Shown piece after piece: positions 31,980-42,629 of a stretch of DNA of 64,000 nucleotides. The notes beneath the pieces are model-generated. The model did not search any database. It worked only from the letters and a program-made list of their open reading frames with translations, and was not told where the DNA came from. The stretch comes from Hermatobates lingyangjiaoensis (taxonomy: Eukaryota; Arthropoda; Insecta; Hemiptera; Hermatobatidae): the NCBI GenBank assembly GCA_026182355.1, contig JAPFBL010000119.1:1808001-1872000 (forward strand), read 5' to 3'. The translations under genes and the position numbers were made by a program. Each line of letters opens with the position of its first letter. Within the stretch, counting starts at the first letter, position 1.

Positions 31980-32258
31980 CAGTAGTTCTTAACCTTGTGG
32001 AGTTACCGAACCCCACCAGTTTCATATGTGCTCCACCGAACCCTTCTTGAGTGAAAAAATAAAATATGATTTTTTTCAAATTCAAGTCATAGACATATGT
32101 TTTTTTTAATGGTGCACAAAATGAACCGTGAATGAATATCACATTGTTCAAAAAGTAACACAGTGGATAAACAAAACAAATTACGTACGTGCAGATCAGT
32201 GTAACTTCTGGTGTTGACCTCCGCAGCGGAGGCTCTGCCGAACCCCTAAGAACCATTA
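31980..32258. mobile_element. hAT-type MITE (279 bp)
   Basis: The left end is CAGTAGTTCTTAACC and the right end as reverse complement is TAATGGTTCTTAGGGG, sharing 9 of the first 12 bases. The flanks are TTCTAGAC and TTCTAGAG, an 8-bp target duplication with one mismatch. An 8-bp duplication and CAG-type ends point to the hAT superfamily. It has no transposase. Confidence 0.7.
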
Positions 32259-32266
32259 TTCTAGAG

Positions 32267-33000
32267 AAAGTAGGCTAGACTACCCATTAAGCGAAAGAAA
32301 TAAGAACAGAAGTTATCAAAGTAGGAGCTGTCACCATTTTTTCCCATTTTGTTCATTATATTGTATTATATGTGATGCTGGACTAAAACATGAAAAGAAA
32401 TATCAGGTTCTCTAATAACCTGAATGGTCATCGGATGATGTTTAATGTACCGTGAAACATGATTTCGTCAAAACATTTAATAACACATTTTTCAAAAAAA
32501 TATATAAAAGGACGCAACTTGTAACGAAGATCTGGTGTGTTTGTCTTCTTTTCCTTTTAGTCTGTTTATTGTAATAATACAGTGCATTTATTTCAAATCT
32601 TTCATTTACTTTAGTGCAAATTGATCTTCTAAATACTTTTGTCCTAAAAGCCTGAAATTGGATATGGAAATAACAAGATGAACCTTTGTAGCTCGGTATC
32701 AGTAAATTTTCCATCGATAAGGACCACAATGCCCAGTAGGAACACTGTTTGTTCAACATCAACACCATTATAGCCCCAACAGGGACATGCGTACTTGCCC
32801 GCTTTAACTAGAAACTTTTTCACAACTCAACCATACTTTATACCATATTCTTCGTGAGGACTCAATTTATCAATAAAACAAGACAAAGTAGAAGGGATTG
32901 TTTATAAAAATCTAATTAAAATTAGATTCACTTTCTTTTTTTTTTTTTTTTTTGAAAATTAGTTTCATGTGTTTCAAACACATATATATGAAAATCTTGT
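32267..33000. other. Intergenic with a possible coding remnant
   Basis: A minus-strand stretch near 32640-32780 stays open in two frames at once, with somewhat normal codon composition. It matches no family I can name and may be a decayed transposon fragment. The rest is AT-rich. Confidence 0.3.
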
Positions 33001-33003
33001 TTC

Positions 33004-33036
<33 letters not shown>

Positions 33037-33077
33037 GATTAAACCACAATATTAAATGGGAAAAAAAGACTAAGATC

Positions 33078-33106
33078 TTTCAACCATAACAAGCGGTCTT
33101 CGTCAG
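33078..33106 (-). ncRNA. Hammerhead-like core motif
   Basis: On the minus strand CTGACGA, one A, then a GACCG...TGGTT stem with wobble pairs, then GAAAGATC. Confidence 0.4.
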
Positions 33107-33138
33107 AGTCAAAAATTCGACTGATTTGGTTTTTGACA

Positions 33139-33167
33139 CTGAAGAAGACCGCTTGTTACGGTTGAAA
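33139..33167 (+). ncRNA. Hammerhead-like core motif
   Basis: CTGAAGA, one A, stem GACCG/CGGTT (one G-T pair), then GAAAGATC. The N7 base differs from the partner arm (A against C). Confidence 0.4.
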
Positions 33168-33176
33168 GATCTTAGT

Positions 33177-33194
33177 CCCCCCCCCCCCCCCCCC
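33177..33194. repeat. Poly-C homopolymer (18 bp)
   Basis: Eighteen consecutive C directly at the end of the fold-back arm, in otherwise AT-rich DNA. This is unusual and may be a sequencing or assembly problem. Confidence 0.9.
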
Positions 33195-33282
33195 AATTTC
33201 ATATAGTAATTTCATCATTGATTCTTATTTCACGAGTTTATGTGAAATTTTGTATACATATATATATACGAAAATTAAACCA

Positions 33283-33508
33283 CAAGGAAAAAGAAAAACA
33301 ATAGAAATGAATACTCTAAGGCCTTTAAAATTACGTCATTAGAGAGCAAACAAAGTAACAGTATCTCTGTTTCATTAGTAAGTAAGGAAGGTCACTTTCC
33401 TTCTGCATATCTTTAATGTTACATTCTAAGTTGCTACTTTGTTTGCTCTCTGATAATATAATTTTAAAGGCGTCAGGTCATATATTTTATTACTTTCCTT
33501 CTTCCTTG
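33283..33508. repeat. Fold-back unit, arms ~75 bp
   Basis: The left arm (33283-33360) contains TTAGAGAGCAAACAAAGTAAC and the right (about 33430-33508) GCTACTTTGTTTGCTCTCTGA. A TA tract follows at 33561-33590. Confidence 0.8.
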
Positions 33509-33558
33509 TATTTTAAATTCTATTGATTGCATTGCATGTTTATTTGCTGAGATTATTC

Positions 33559-33593
<35 letters not shown>

Positions 33594-33610
33594 CACAGTA
33601 TTCACTTTTT

Positions 33611-33698
33611 ACAGTAAACTAGAGATACAGAATAAAGATAAAACACACTTACGAGACAGTGTGTTCATATTTTTATTCTAAATCTATAGTTTACTGTG
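33611..33698. repeat. Fold-back unit, arms ~38 bp
   Basis: ACAGTAAACTAGAGATACAG on the left pairs imperfectly with AAATCTATAGTTTACTGT on the right. It lies between TA tracts at 33561-33590 and 33739-33774. Confidence 0.75.
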
Positions 33699-33734
33699 AA
33701 ACGTTTGTTGTCCTTTTTGGATCGTTTTCCTGTT

Positions 33735-33778
<44 letters not shown>

Positions 33779-33849
33779 TTCACATTAACACGTGAAATAA
33801 CAATCAATGATCAAACCACAATAATAAATGGGAAAACAAGACTAAGATC

Positions 33850-33878
33850 TTTCAACCGTAACAAGCGGTCTTCGTCAG
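33850..33878 (-). ncRNA. Hammerhead-like core motif
   Basis: On the minus strand CTGACGA, one A, GACCG/CGGTT stem, GAAAGATC. It lies in a single arm between TA tracts; the partner arm survives only as TTTGACTCTGACGA near 33887. Confidence 0.4.
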
Positions 33879-33898
33879 TTTGGTTTTTGACTCTGACG

Positions 33899-33929
<31 letters not shown>

Positions 33930-33946
33930 CCAATGATCAAACCACA

Positions 33947-33974
<28 letters not shown>

Positions 33975-33980
<6 letters not shown>

Positions 33981-34083
33981 GTTTTGTTGAACGACCTTTG
34001 TACTGTGGCATGAACAAATTTCATGATGGACAATGAAATTTATTCATGCTACAGTACAAAGGTCGTTCAACAAAACATATATA
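33975..34083. repeat. Near-perfect palindrome, arms ~50 bp, 8 bp loop
   Basis: The left arm 33975-34024 and right arm 34033-34083 are almost exact reverse complements around GATGGACA. TA tracts lie at about 33940-33980 and 34112-34146. Confidence 0.92.
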
Positions 34084-34107
34084 AAAGAAGGATTGCTCCC
34101 CAAATTT

Positions 34108-34113
<6 letters not shown>
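34033..34113 (+). pseudogene. Penelope-like ORF fragment ending LPKFTN
   Basis: The open frame from 34033 ends FNKTYIKEGLLPKFTN just before the TA tract, the same ending as at 14.96 kb and 56.76 kb. The left arm codes the mirrored start but is cut by TA right after FNKTY. It contains only the last part of the N-terminal region. Confidence 0.5.
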
Positions 34114-34149
<36 letters not shown>

Positions 34150-35186
34150 TGTGTCCATCAGAGTTTCATTTCTTCAGCCACTTATATTTGACACTATTTA
34201 CTAAATTTAAAGGAATTTTCATTGTTTCTATCTTATTTACTTTTATTAAATGCGAAATTCAATGAAAATTTATTTGAATCAAATTTTAAGAAATAATTAT
34301 CACATAACACTAATTTAATTCACTGTTTTGCAAGTTAAATCATGCTAATTTAATAAAGGCTAACTTTCATTGATAATATAAATTTGTAACGGTTCTAAGT
34401 AATGTGTTTTGATGTCACTTTAGCCGAAGTGTGGTATTTGTTTTGTTCTAACATCCAGGAAGATGGATAAGTTTGCATGCAGTTCAGACTATTTATAGGA
34501 TTTCTTTATTACATTTTCACGAGGCATAGTGTGGTTAAATGGATTAACGTCACGCAAGTGGCAAACCTGCTTGTTGCACAGAATCCTCGCTTTCACATCA
34601 ACACATACCAAAACACCATGCCCTTAAATAATACAATGTGACTTTAAATGTTTGTAAATGCTCAATATTATTAATTATTTATAACAATTAGGAATTATTA
34701 ATAATTTACTTTAAAGCTTGCCTTTTTCTTTTCCTCTATATCTTCTCTAACTTGTTATTATCTTTTAATACTTTTATTTTAGGTTGACTAATTTCTCTAT
34801 TTTCTTTCTTTTTTTCTAAATTAACTTACTCCAATAGGCCAGTTCTTTTTGCAGTTGAAACCTGTTAGCAGGAAGCTAGTTGTTTGCAGAATCGAATCTC
34901 TCAGTCTGAAGATCGGGAATACTGTGGCTGCGGTTTTTTTTAATTATACATGTTTAAAAGAAGATCTGCTATCTATAAACCAATATAATTAAATAAAACC
35001 ATGTCAAAGCCATTGCTTATTTTCCAGTTTATTTGAATAATTACATCAACAACAATTTGGTGTGAGATGCTACACGCTTTCATTTAGTTAATTATAAATG
35101 GCACAGTATTTGCTAGGGTAGAGACAGTTGTATCACTGTGGCACTGTTGATGCTTTTGGTACATTACTTTCTAGAAAAATGTGATT

Positions 35187-35248
<62 letters not shown>

Positions 35249-36115
35249 CAACTTAATATATTTAGATTTCATTATATATTATATGTCATGTTACTGTAAT
35301 TTCTTTAATATCGCTGTCAACAATTATCAATCTATCAGGCTTAATTAATGCATTTATTCAATTAACAGTTGCATTTTAAGCAGGATTCCCTCGATAAGAG
35401 AGTTATCACTTTTAACCTCTCGATGTAATTTAACTCAGTTATATAAATAATTACCAGCAAATCTTACAAAATATTAGGATTTATTTTCAAAAAAACCTAA
35501 GGATCCGCAATAACACTCTGAAGACGTTAAGCATTTATATTATTGCTTAGCCCTCAAATTTTCCCAGTTACATCAGAACTGTAGAAAACATCCAAAATAA
35601 ATTTAGGAATTTAATTTCTTATGAAATGTTTACTCTCTCAGATGTTTATATTACGTAGTTCATTGCTAAAGCTCAAATTATTTCATGTGCTAATAGAACC
35701 ATTTTATTTCATTACCCATTTATAGACGATTTATTGAATGGTAGAATTTGCTGTAAAGAATTGGTCTCCCAGGTATGCTTCCATCAAAAATTTATGAAAA
35801 AATAACCTGTTTTTAATTTATTTTTACAAAAGGCATTATTATTTCAATCATCAATTTCCTAAAGCATTAATTTTTTAAATCTTAATGAGAATAAAATAAA
35901 TGTTTTTATGAATCCAGAAACGCAAAAAAAAACAGCTAAATTAAAAATACAAATATATATATATTTTTTTTCTTATCTCGACTGGTATATCGGTTATATC
36001 GGTTTGGTATAGCTTTAAACAATACTTCAAACAATAGGCTTAAAGATGTTGTATTATTTGAAGCAAGAACAGACCTCATTAAAAAGAACAATAATATATA
36101 TATTCTCATCAAAAA
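34150..36115. other. AT-rich intergenic with a (CT)n tract
   Basis: No gene is supported. The (CT)n tract at 35187-35245 is listed separately. Confidence 0.45.
35187..35245. repeat. (CT)n microsatellite
   Basis: Nearly pure CT run of about 59 bp. Confidence 0.95.
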
Positions 36116-36119
36116 TGCG

Positions 36120-36235
36120 ATCCACAAAGAACAATAATCGTTTTAGACTAAACTATAGGTACACAGTAAATAGAAAAACACATTTACAGTCTCTAGTTTG
36201 AGAGTCTCTCCTTTTTGTTTTTGAGATATTTTTCA
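36120..36235. repeat. Fragment of the fold-back family
   Basis: The order AAACTATAGG, ACAGTAAA, CATTTACAGTCTCTA matches 15625-15670, but the motif box itself is lost (GAGAGTCTCTCC follows). It is a single broken arm. Confidence 0.5.
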
Positions 36236-36732
36236 TACACAAATACAAACTATAAATACTTTCGAATTGAATATTGATGGAAGCAGAAAACTAAATTTAA
36301 CCGTATATTCAAGAGTACTATGAAAAAAAGAACACAAATTCGGTTTGTACCGTTTTAAAATTATTAATTCACAAGACAGTCCACGCATGTAAGCAGAACA
36401 ACTCTTTAACATATTATATTCAATTGCAGACTGTTTGAACATCAGAGAATATCATTAAAGTGAAAAATTATACTCCAAAGAGGAACATGGTAAAAAAGAA
36501 CACTTCATTACCAAATATAGTAACGACTTCTTCAGTTTTATCAATAATATATTCATGAATTAACTATAAGTTCCTTATTATCACATGAAGAATTTTGTCA
36601 TTTTAAATTTATAAATTGTCATCTTTATATATAAAATAATGATTTTGTCTGTACATTGCTTAGAACTGACTCATTTCGAGTTTTCTTTACGTTTCATACA
36701 TTGAAGAAACCGAATCCACCCTTAGAAAAATT

Positions 36733-36772
36733 TCTGTCGGTTTGTCGGTTTGTCGGTTTGTCTGTTTGTCCG
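36733..36772. repeat. Short tandem repeat (TTTGTCGG)n
   Basis: Four to five TTTGTCGG units inside the Helitron 5' region. Confidence 0.8.
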
Positions 36773-37269
36773 CAAAACTTTGTCACAGGTAAACTCAGCT
36801 ACAATAAGACATATAAAGCTGAAAATTTTACAGTAGATTTGTGTAGGTCTAACTTAAAATATACGCTATGAATTGATTGGAAATTCAACGTAGAAGTGAA
36901 GTTATGGACGTTTAACGCAAAAATGTTTGTCACAAGTAAACTCAGCCACCATAAGACATAGCGAGCTGAAACATTGACACTGGATTTGTGTGTGCCTAAC
37001 TTAAAATATGGGCTCTAAATAGATTATTAATTCAGTACAGAAGCGAAGTTATGGGGCTTTTAGCTGTATTTTCCTAACTTCACAGGCAAGTTTGTTTTGA
37101 AAATACACAGGTGTGGCAAGTAGGTATTGTTAGTTGATTTTAATTTCAATTGAGCATATGAATATATTGCGTATTTGACATCATTGAAATGGTGTTTCAC
37201 AGAGTTAAGGATGTACTATCTATTGAGAATAAATATTTTGTAAACGAGCAATTCTCAACTCTTAATATG

Positions 37270-37860
37270 AACAGGGAGGAAAAATCAACAAACAAGTTCT
37301 TACGCTATATGAAGCCGAGGAAAGAACTTACAAGTCAGTAAAGAGATTGGATTAGTGACGAAGAAGCAGTTCATTATCTAATTGAATTTCTTGACTCTGA
37401 ATTTATTTCTCCTGGACTGCCTGCTCATGAGTAAAAACTTGAAGTAGGAGCACCGATCATGTTGCAATTTAGTAGCAGTAACAAATTTCATGTTACGAAA
37501 CATGAGTGCCCAAAACTGTGCAACGGGACACGACTCTGAGTTCGTGCTCTACACAGATATGCCATAGAGGCGGACATAATGACTGGATGTGGTATTGGGG
37601 AGTCTGTGTGTATACTTCACATACCATTGATTCCGAGCCACTGTCTGTTTACGTTGAAATGATTGCAATGTCCGGTCAGAGCTATTTCGCAATGACGTTA
37701 ACTAAGTCGCAAAGGGAGACTTCATCTAATGCAGGAATACAAGGTAGCAAAACCAAGTTTTCTCACATGGTCAAATGTAGTTTACATGCTGAAGGGCCAG
37801 AGGTTTCAACTCTTTCTTCTACCATGAACCTGAAGGACAGACAGCTAATGTAGTGTATTA
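37270..37860 (+). pseudogene. Helitron helicase (PIF1-like) C-terminal remnant
   Basis: Pieces in order but different frames match the Helitron helicase. EFLDSEFISPGLPAHE and EVGAPIMLQ come first, then a CNGTRL-type stretch (about 37515-37535) followed by RVRALHRYAIEADIMTG. Later come LTKSQ, FSHMVK and GPEVSTLSSTMN, corresponding to the TINKAQGQ, FSHGQLYVACSR and PEG blocks of intact helicases. Several frameshifts and stops are present and the Rep domain is missing. It cannot be functional. Confidence 0.75.
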
Positions 37861-38074
37861 GCTGGAGGCATTTGTTTAACACTGTAGTAATAATGGTATT
37901 TTCTACTATTCTATAATTTCTAATGACATTTTGAAATACCAAAAATGACGGAACTTCTGATTCCTCCGTGGTATAGCCGAAAGGCAATAGGCACACGGCA
38001 ATAAACCAAAACAGGAACTTCTGATTCCGTCAAAGACGGGTACGTTTGCTATGTATTATATATAACTGTCAACT

Positions 38075-38440
38075 TTTTTTTAATTTAATATTTGCTTAAT
38101 AAATACACTGGTAATAATGTAAGGTATGGGACCAGAGTAGCCCAGTGGCTTGCGTGATCGCCGTAGACAGTAGTGCAAATGTATTATAAATAAATATAAC
38201 AAACAAATATTTTTTTTTAATTTAAAATGTGGATAATATAAAAAATGGTAATAAAGTAAAGGGATCTAGCCAGGGTAGCCAGTAGCCTGCTTGCTCGCCG
38301 ATGACAGTAGTGCAAATGTATTATAAATAAACACAACAAAAATATTTTTTTTTAATTTAATATTTGCGTAATATAAACACTGGTAATAAAGTAAGGTATG
38401 GAACCAGAGTAGCCCAGTGGCTTGCGTGCTAGCTTTTGAC
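38075..38440. repeat. Tandem repeat, ~136 bp period, 2.7 copies
   Basis: Units begin with a T run plus AATTTAA near 38075, 38212 and 38346 and contain GTAATAA.GTAA, then AGCCCAGTGGCTTGC and GACAGTAGTGCAAATG. The middle copy is the most diverged. It lies between the two Helitron 3' ends. Confidence 0.8.
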
Positions 38441-38939
38441 TGGGAGCACGTTAATTAGAACTAACTCATTTCAAGTTTTCTTTACGTTTCATACTTCAGA
38501 GTAGCCACATGTACCCTTAGAATAATTTCTGTCTATCGGTTTGTCGACAAAATATTGCTACCATAAGACATATAAAGCTGAAACATTGATTGCAGATTTG
38601 TGTATGTCTAACTTAAAATCTAATCTTTGTATACAGAGGCTTTTTTTTAGCACTGGACTAATAATGGTATTTTCTACTATTCTATAACTTCTAATTGTAG
38701 TATTAGTATAATACTATAATTGATATTTTGGAATACCAAGTATAATAGAATTTTTGATTCCGTCAAAGACGGGTACGTTTGCTAGTGTAATTATATTATT
38801 TACTTTGTCATGTAAGTAATTATTAGATTTGTCTGTAATGTATATTTGGAAATGAATAGAATGTAATCTCATTTACATATATGCAATGTAAATGTATATA
38901 CTAATGTAGAGTAAACCTGTAATTAAAAAGGGAACAGGT

Positions 38940-39025
38940 TATAAATCAATTCCCTCATGCTATGGTTACTGCCCTTGAGGAAATGATAAAACACACACAT
39001 ATACACACACGTACATACATAAAGA
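38940..39025 (+). repeat. Second copy of the CA-tailed dispersed repeat
   Basis: TTCCCTCATGC, TACTGCCCTTGAGG and then a short interrupted ACAC run, matching 19955-20090. Confidence 0.45.
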
Positions 39026-39029
39026 CTGA

Positions 39030-41600
39030 TGAATTCACAAAATTTATATTATATTTGATTCATGAAACGTTCAAACGTCTGTTTCCGTTAAAAACATGAT
39101 TTCAAAATTTTGAGGATTTACATCTTTACTGATATTTTACATAGAAACGACTCATATAATGTCCATGTGCTCTATTGTTTTGAGCAATATAGCATTTTGG
39201 AAAAGTGAATTTTTTGCCCAAATGTGTTTTTAGACAACATTTTTTTCCTCCAAAACTACTAATTCTGGATGTCAAATTTTGAGATCAATATTAAACTGAT
39301 AGCAGTATTAGCTAAAAAAAACTTCTGATTTCTTAAAAAACAAAGAAGAGAAGCATTTTGGAATGTACTGTAAAGCAATTGATTTATGATTGATTCTGAA
39401 AATTGGTGCAAAAGATACAGGAGGCACAGGTGACGGACCGACAACGAAATTATACTAAAAAATTGCATTTTATAAGAGGATGAGCTGAATACTTTATTAT
39501 TGAAATTATATGATAATAAGGGCTGCTATGGTACATTTTACAATTTTAGATAATTTTTTTAACGCTAAACTCAGAAAATGAACTTCTTTTTGGAAAAAAA
39601 ATTATTACCATAATCATAAAGAGCTCTACATGATAGAACGACCCCGTCCCTAAGAAAGACCTTTTATACCCTACTTTAGTTAAAATAAAAGTCGCTTCAC
39701 ACAAGTTTTTTTGATTTATGGCTAAGTTTTACGTAAATTCTTAATTTTTTACTAAAGAGCTAAATTTTTGGTTTCAACTAATCACAAAAAATATAGTCGT
39801 TTTGTCAATTTGATTATTTTAGTATACAAATTTTTATTATTTTTTTTAATAGTTAAATTTGAATTGCTATAGGCCTAGCTTTGAAGCTGATAACTTGACT
39901 ATCTTCTTTACGTTGCAGTGCAACGCAAATATAAAACTATTATAAAAGTCCTATTATGTTACTTTTTAAAGTTATATGAATTATTGTTTTAATTGTTTAA
40001 TTAGTTACATAGATGGTGATTATGCACTAATAAATGTAGTTTGTAGCATAATGAACATCTGAATTTCAAGGATATTCACTGTAATAGAAAATCAATTGAG
40101 TTGATAATTCTACAATGTGGGAGCAAGAATTTATATCTGTTTAGAAATGAACTAATTTGTGCATAGAGAATACCAAATATATGTTTAATCATAGTGGGTT
40201 CTAATATATTGAAATTACTTACTTACTTACTTACAATGAAAGTTTATCATAATTATTTATGTAATTGATTTGAAAATGTAATTTTTGTTTAAATAAAATT
40301 ATTAATTTTCGGGCAAATAATTTTCTATTCTAAGTTTTTTAAATAATTACTTTTGAATATTATTGCACAATGTTCACATAACAAGGGTTGATTCTTGCTA
40401 TTTGATCATTTTGCCAATTAATAGTTAATGATGACTCAGAATTGATTCGAAAGCTGCTTCATACAATAGTGCAAATATTCTTACCTTTGTATAATTGGCT
40501 TTATAAACCCTTTCAATAGGGTTGGGTTCATTTTAGATCCAAAGTAGATAGGGATTGACTTGAGTGCCCTTAAAGTACTGCTCTCTTGGTATTGTCAGGG
40601 TTTCTGCATTGTTGCCTCTTGACCTTTGTAGTTTAGCTCGTCAAGGTTAAAAGTCACTAGGTGAGAAGCAGTATTAGAGTCACATTACTTCATCACTACT
40701 TCGAATTCAAAGCATTCTTCAAGGCGTGATAACGGGCCAATTTAATTATTGTTATCGAAGCTCGCATGTCACTAATTAGTCCACTGCGACATTAGAGCAT
40801 AGATACGATCAGATTATGCAGTGGTCTACTTTTTCGTTATATAACGAATTTTACTGCTGTAAAAGGAATTGTATCAAAACTAGATGTTATTATTTTTAAG
40901 GTTTCTTAAGTGAATTACAATTACAACATCAACAGCCAGCGAATATCAAAGCATCGTAGAAAAATAATGGACGTCTACTACCGCTAGTATATGTAAATAA
41001 ATCAGCTAGTATTGTCAATTTCTATAATAGGTCGTCAAGTAGAAAAGAGTTTCGGTTTCGTTATTATATGGAATTTACAGGTCTAGGGTTTCAAAATAGT
41101 TCGTAGTACTTCTATACAAGGTGTCCTCAAGGACCCAGGGGTCCACAAAAGATCTAAAGGTGTTGACAAGTAAAGGAAATATAAAATGGGAGTCTATATC
41201 AAATTTATATTTATATATAAATAAACTAAAACAAAAACATATATCCATAACTTACCAAGCTGACCGTGTCACATCAAATATTAGTAAGAAAACATCAGCC
41301 ACAATGTTTACATTTGCTCGTCATAATATTCTAATGTCTTAAAATGTTATAATAGTTTTTTATGCTGTATCCAAATTTATTGTTTGTGTATGCTTTTCTT
41401 ATTATTTCATATAATATTTGTAAACTTTTAATAAAGGTATATTATTGTTTAAAAAATTTTGGATTTGGAATTCATTTTAATATTACAACGTTAATATTTT
41501 TATTTACCTATAATCAAAATTGTGAAAATTTATATGTGTACAATTAGATTTTTTTATCACATGGATTTATTTCAGGGGGTCTACAAGAAAACAAGGGTTT
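39030..41600. other. AT-rich intergenic, possible hAT-like ends near 41.1 and 41.6 kb
   Basis: No gene is supported. Around 41115-41150 (AGGACCCAGGGGTCCAC) and 41572-41613 (GGGGGTCTACAAG, GAAGCCCTG) are sequences reminiscent of the two ends of a hAT-type element, but flanking duplications do not match. A small ACTT repeat lies at 40218-40233. Confidence 0.3.
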
Positions 41601-41619
41601 AGAAGCCCTGTTTTAGACA

Positions 41620-41715
41620 CAGGTAACAGCCAGAGCCCTGTTGAATACCGAAGTTAAGTATAGGAAGACCGAAGTCTAGTACTTGGATAGGTGCTGGATG
41701 ATACCAACCTGCCTT
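41620..41715 (+). pseudogene. 5S rRNA-derived sequence
   Basis: CCGAAGTTAAGTATAGG and TAGTACTTGGATAGGTG match the internal control region of 5S rRNA in order and spacing. The upstream part (AGAGCCCTGTTGAATACC) only loosely follows the 5S 5' half, and the 3' half is lost after about 41715. It is either a 5S pseudogene or the head of a 5S-derived SINE. Confidence 0.6.
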
Positions 41716-41739
41716 AGTTATAGGTCTTACCAACCTCTT

Positions 41740-42600
41740 GAATAAGAGCTGAATAAAAACTGAAGAATATTTTTATCAATTTCACTAACTACAAAAAGAA
41801 GTTAAGTTTCTGTAATATTAGAAGATGAAAAAAATAAAAAATAAACTTCTGGTCAGATGTTGTAGAAGGGCGTCAAGAGGAAGGGTAGTTCTATAGGGGT
41901 TTAAGAGGGATTGGAAGGGTTGACGCTTGGATTAGGGGTTTGAACAGGGAGATTTCAATAGACTGGTAGGATTTTGTCTTCATTTGTTGACTAATGTAAG
42001 TATCATCTAATGGACTACCATCTCAAAGCATGAAGTATATCTACATTTCTGGAATAAAAAAAGGTACCCAGGCATATTTATTCTGGACATATAATATTAC
42101 ATTCACATGATATGTTATATATGAAATACCAGTGGCCATCCATAAGTCAATACCTTTGATCGTATTCAGCTTACATCCTTAAGCGTATTTAGACCCTCTG
42201 GATTTGACGTTTATGAGTTTATAAAACTATTCTGATAAAAAAAAAATTTAATTCTATAACTGATTTAATTTAGTTTTAATTATTTCTTTAATACTAGAGT
42301 ACTTTTAAACTTCAATGCAAAGTGGTTTTCTGCATAAATAATAATCCGACATTTTTATGCTGTTCAACGCTCAACAAATTCATTGTCAGCACATCTAAAC
42401 GCCATTTATGTGCAGTTATGCCTTTCAAAAATCACCAAAAGCAACATGAGCCTTAGAAATATACGAACTACGAAAAGCGAGAATTGAGAACGTCATGTTT
42501 CAGCGCATTCATCTAAAACAAATAAGCAACGAGCAGCATGATTAAAAACCTACTTTATGCTTGATCCCCTTCATCTGAAACATAAAAGCAACGACAATCC
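41740..42600. other. Intergenic, no gene supported
   Basis: AT-rich. An imperfect duplication around AAATAAGCAACGAGCAGC (42515-42535) and AAAAGCAACGACAATCC (42584-42600) is the only structure seen. Confidence 0.35.
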
Positions 42601-42629
42601 AGACTGCGAACTATTTGAGTGAGCTCTGC

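Larger units (their letters stand above)
33055..33180. repeat. Fold-back unit with a hammerhead-like motif on each arm
   Basis: The left arm 33055-33115 and right arm 33129-33180 are reverse complements with a few changes. It is preceded by a TA tract (33004-33037). Confidence 0.85.
36622..38785 (+). mobile_element. Helitron with decayed helicase and internal duplications
   Basis: The 5' end is TCTTTATATATAAAA after an A. The 3' end is a CCGTC/GACGG hairpin (38760-38772), nine bases, then CTAG at 38782-38785 followed by T. That is the Helitron signature of TC start, hairpin, CTAG end and insertion between A and T. A second, degraded 3' end with the same hairpin lies at about 38035-38052 (CTAT). 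A second copy of the 5' region (CTCATTTC...TTTTCTTTACGTTTCATAC) begins at about 38460. The interior carries the helicase remnant and a tandem repeat. The structure suggests one element inserted next to or within another of the same family. Confidence 0.85.

Noticed and set aside
32442..32768. 108-codon minus-strand frame
   Set aside because: No motif; two frames are open in parallel, and flanks are AT-rich. Probably a decayed element, but the class is unknown.
41115..41613. Possible hAT element with GGGGTC-type ends
   Set aside because: Ends are only loosely complementary and the 8-bp flanks do not match.
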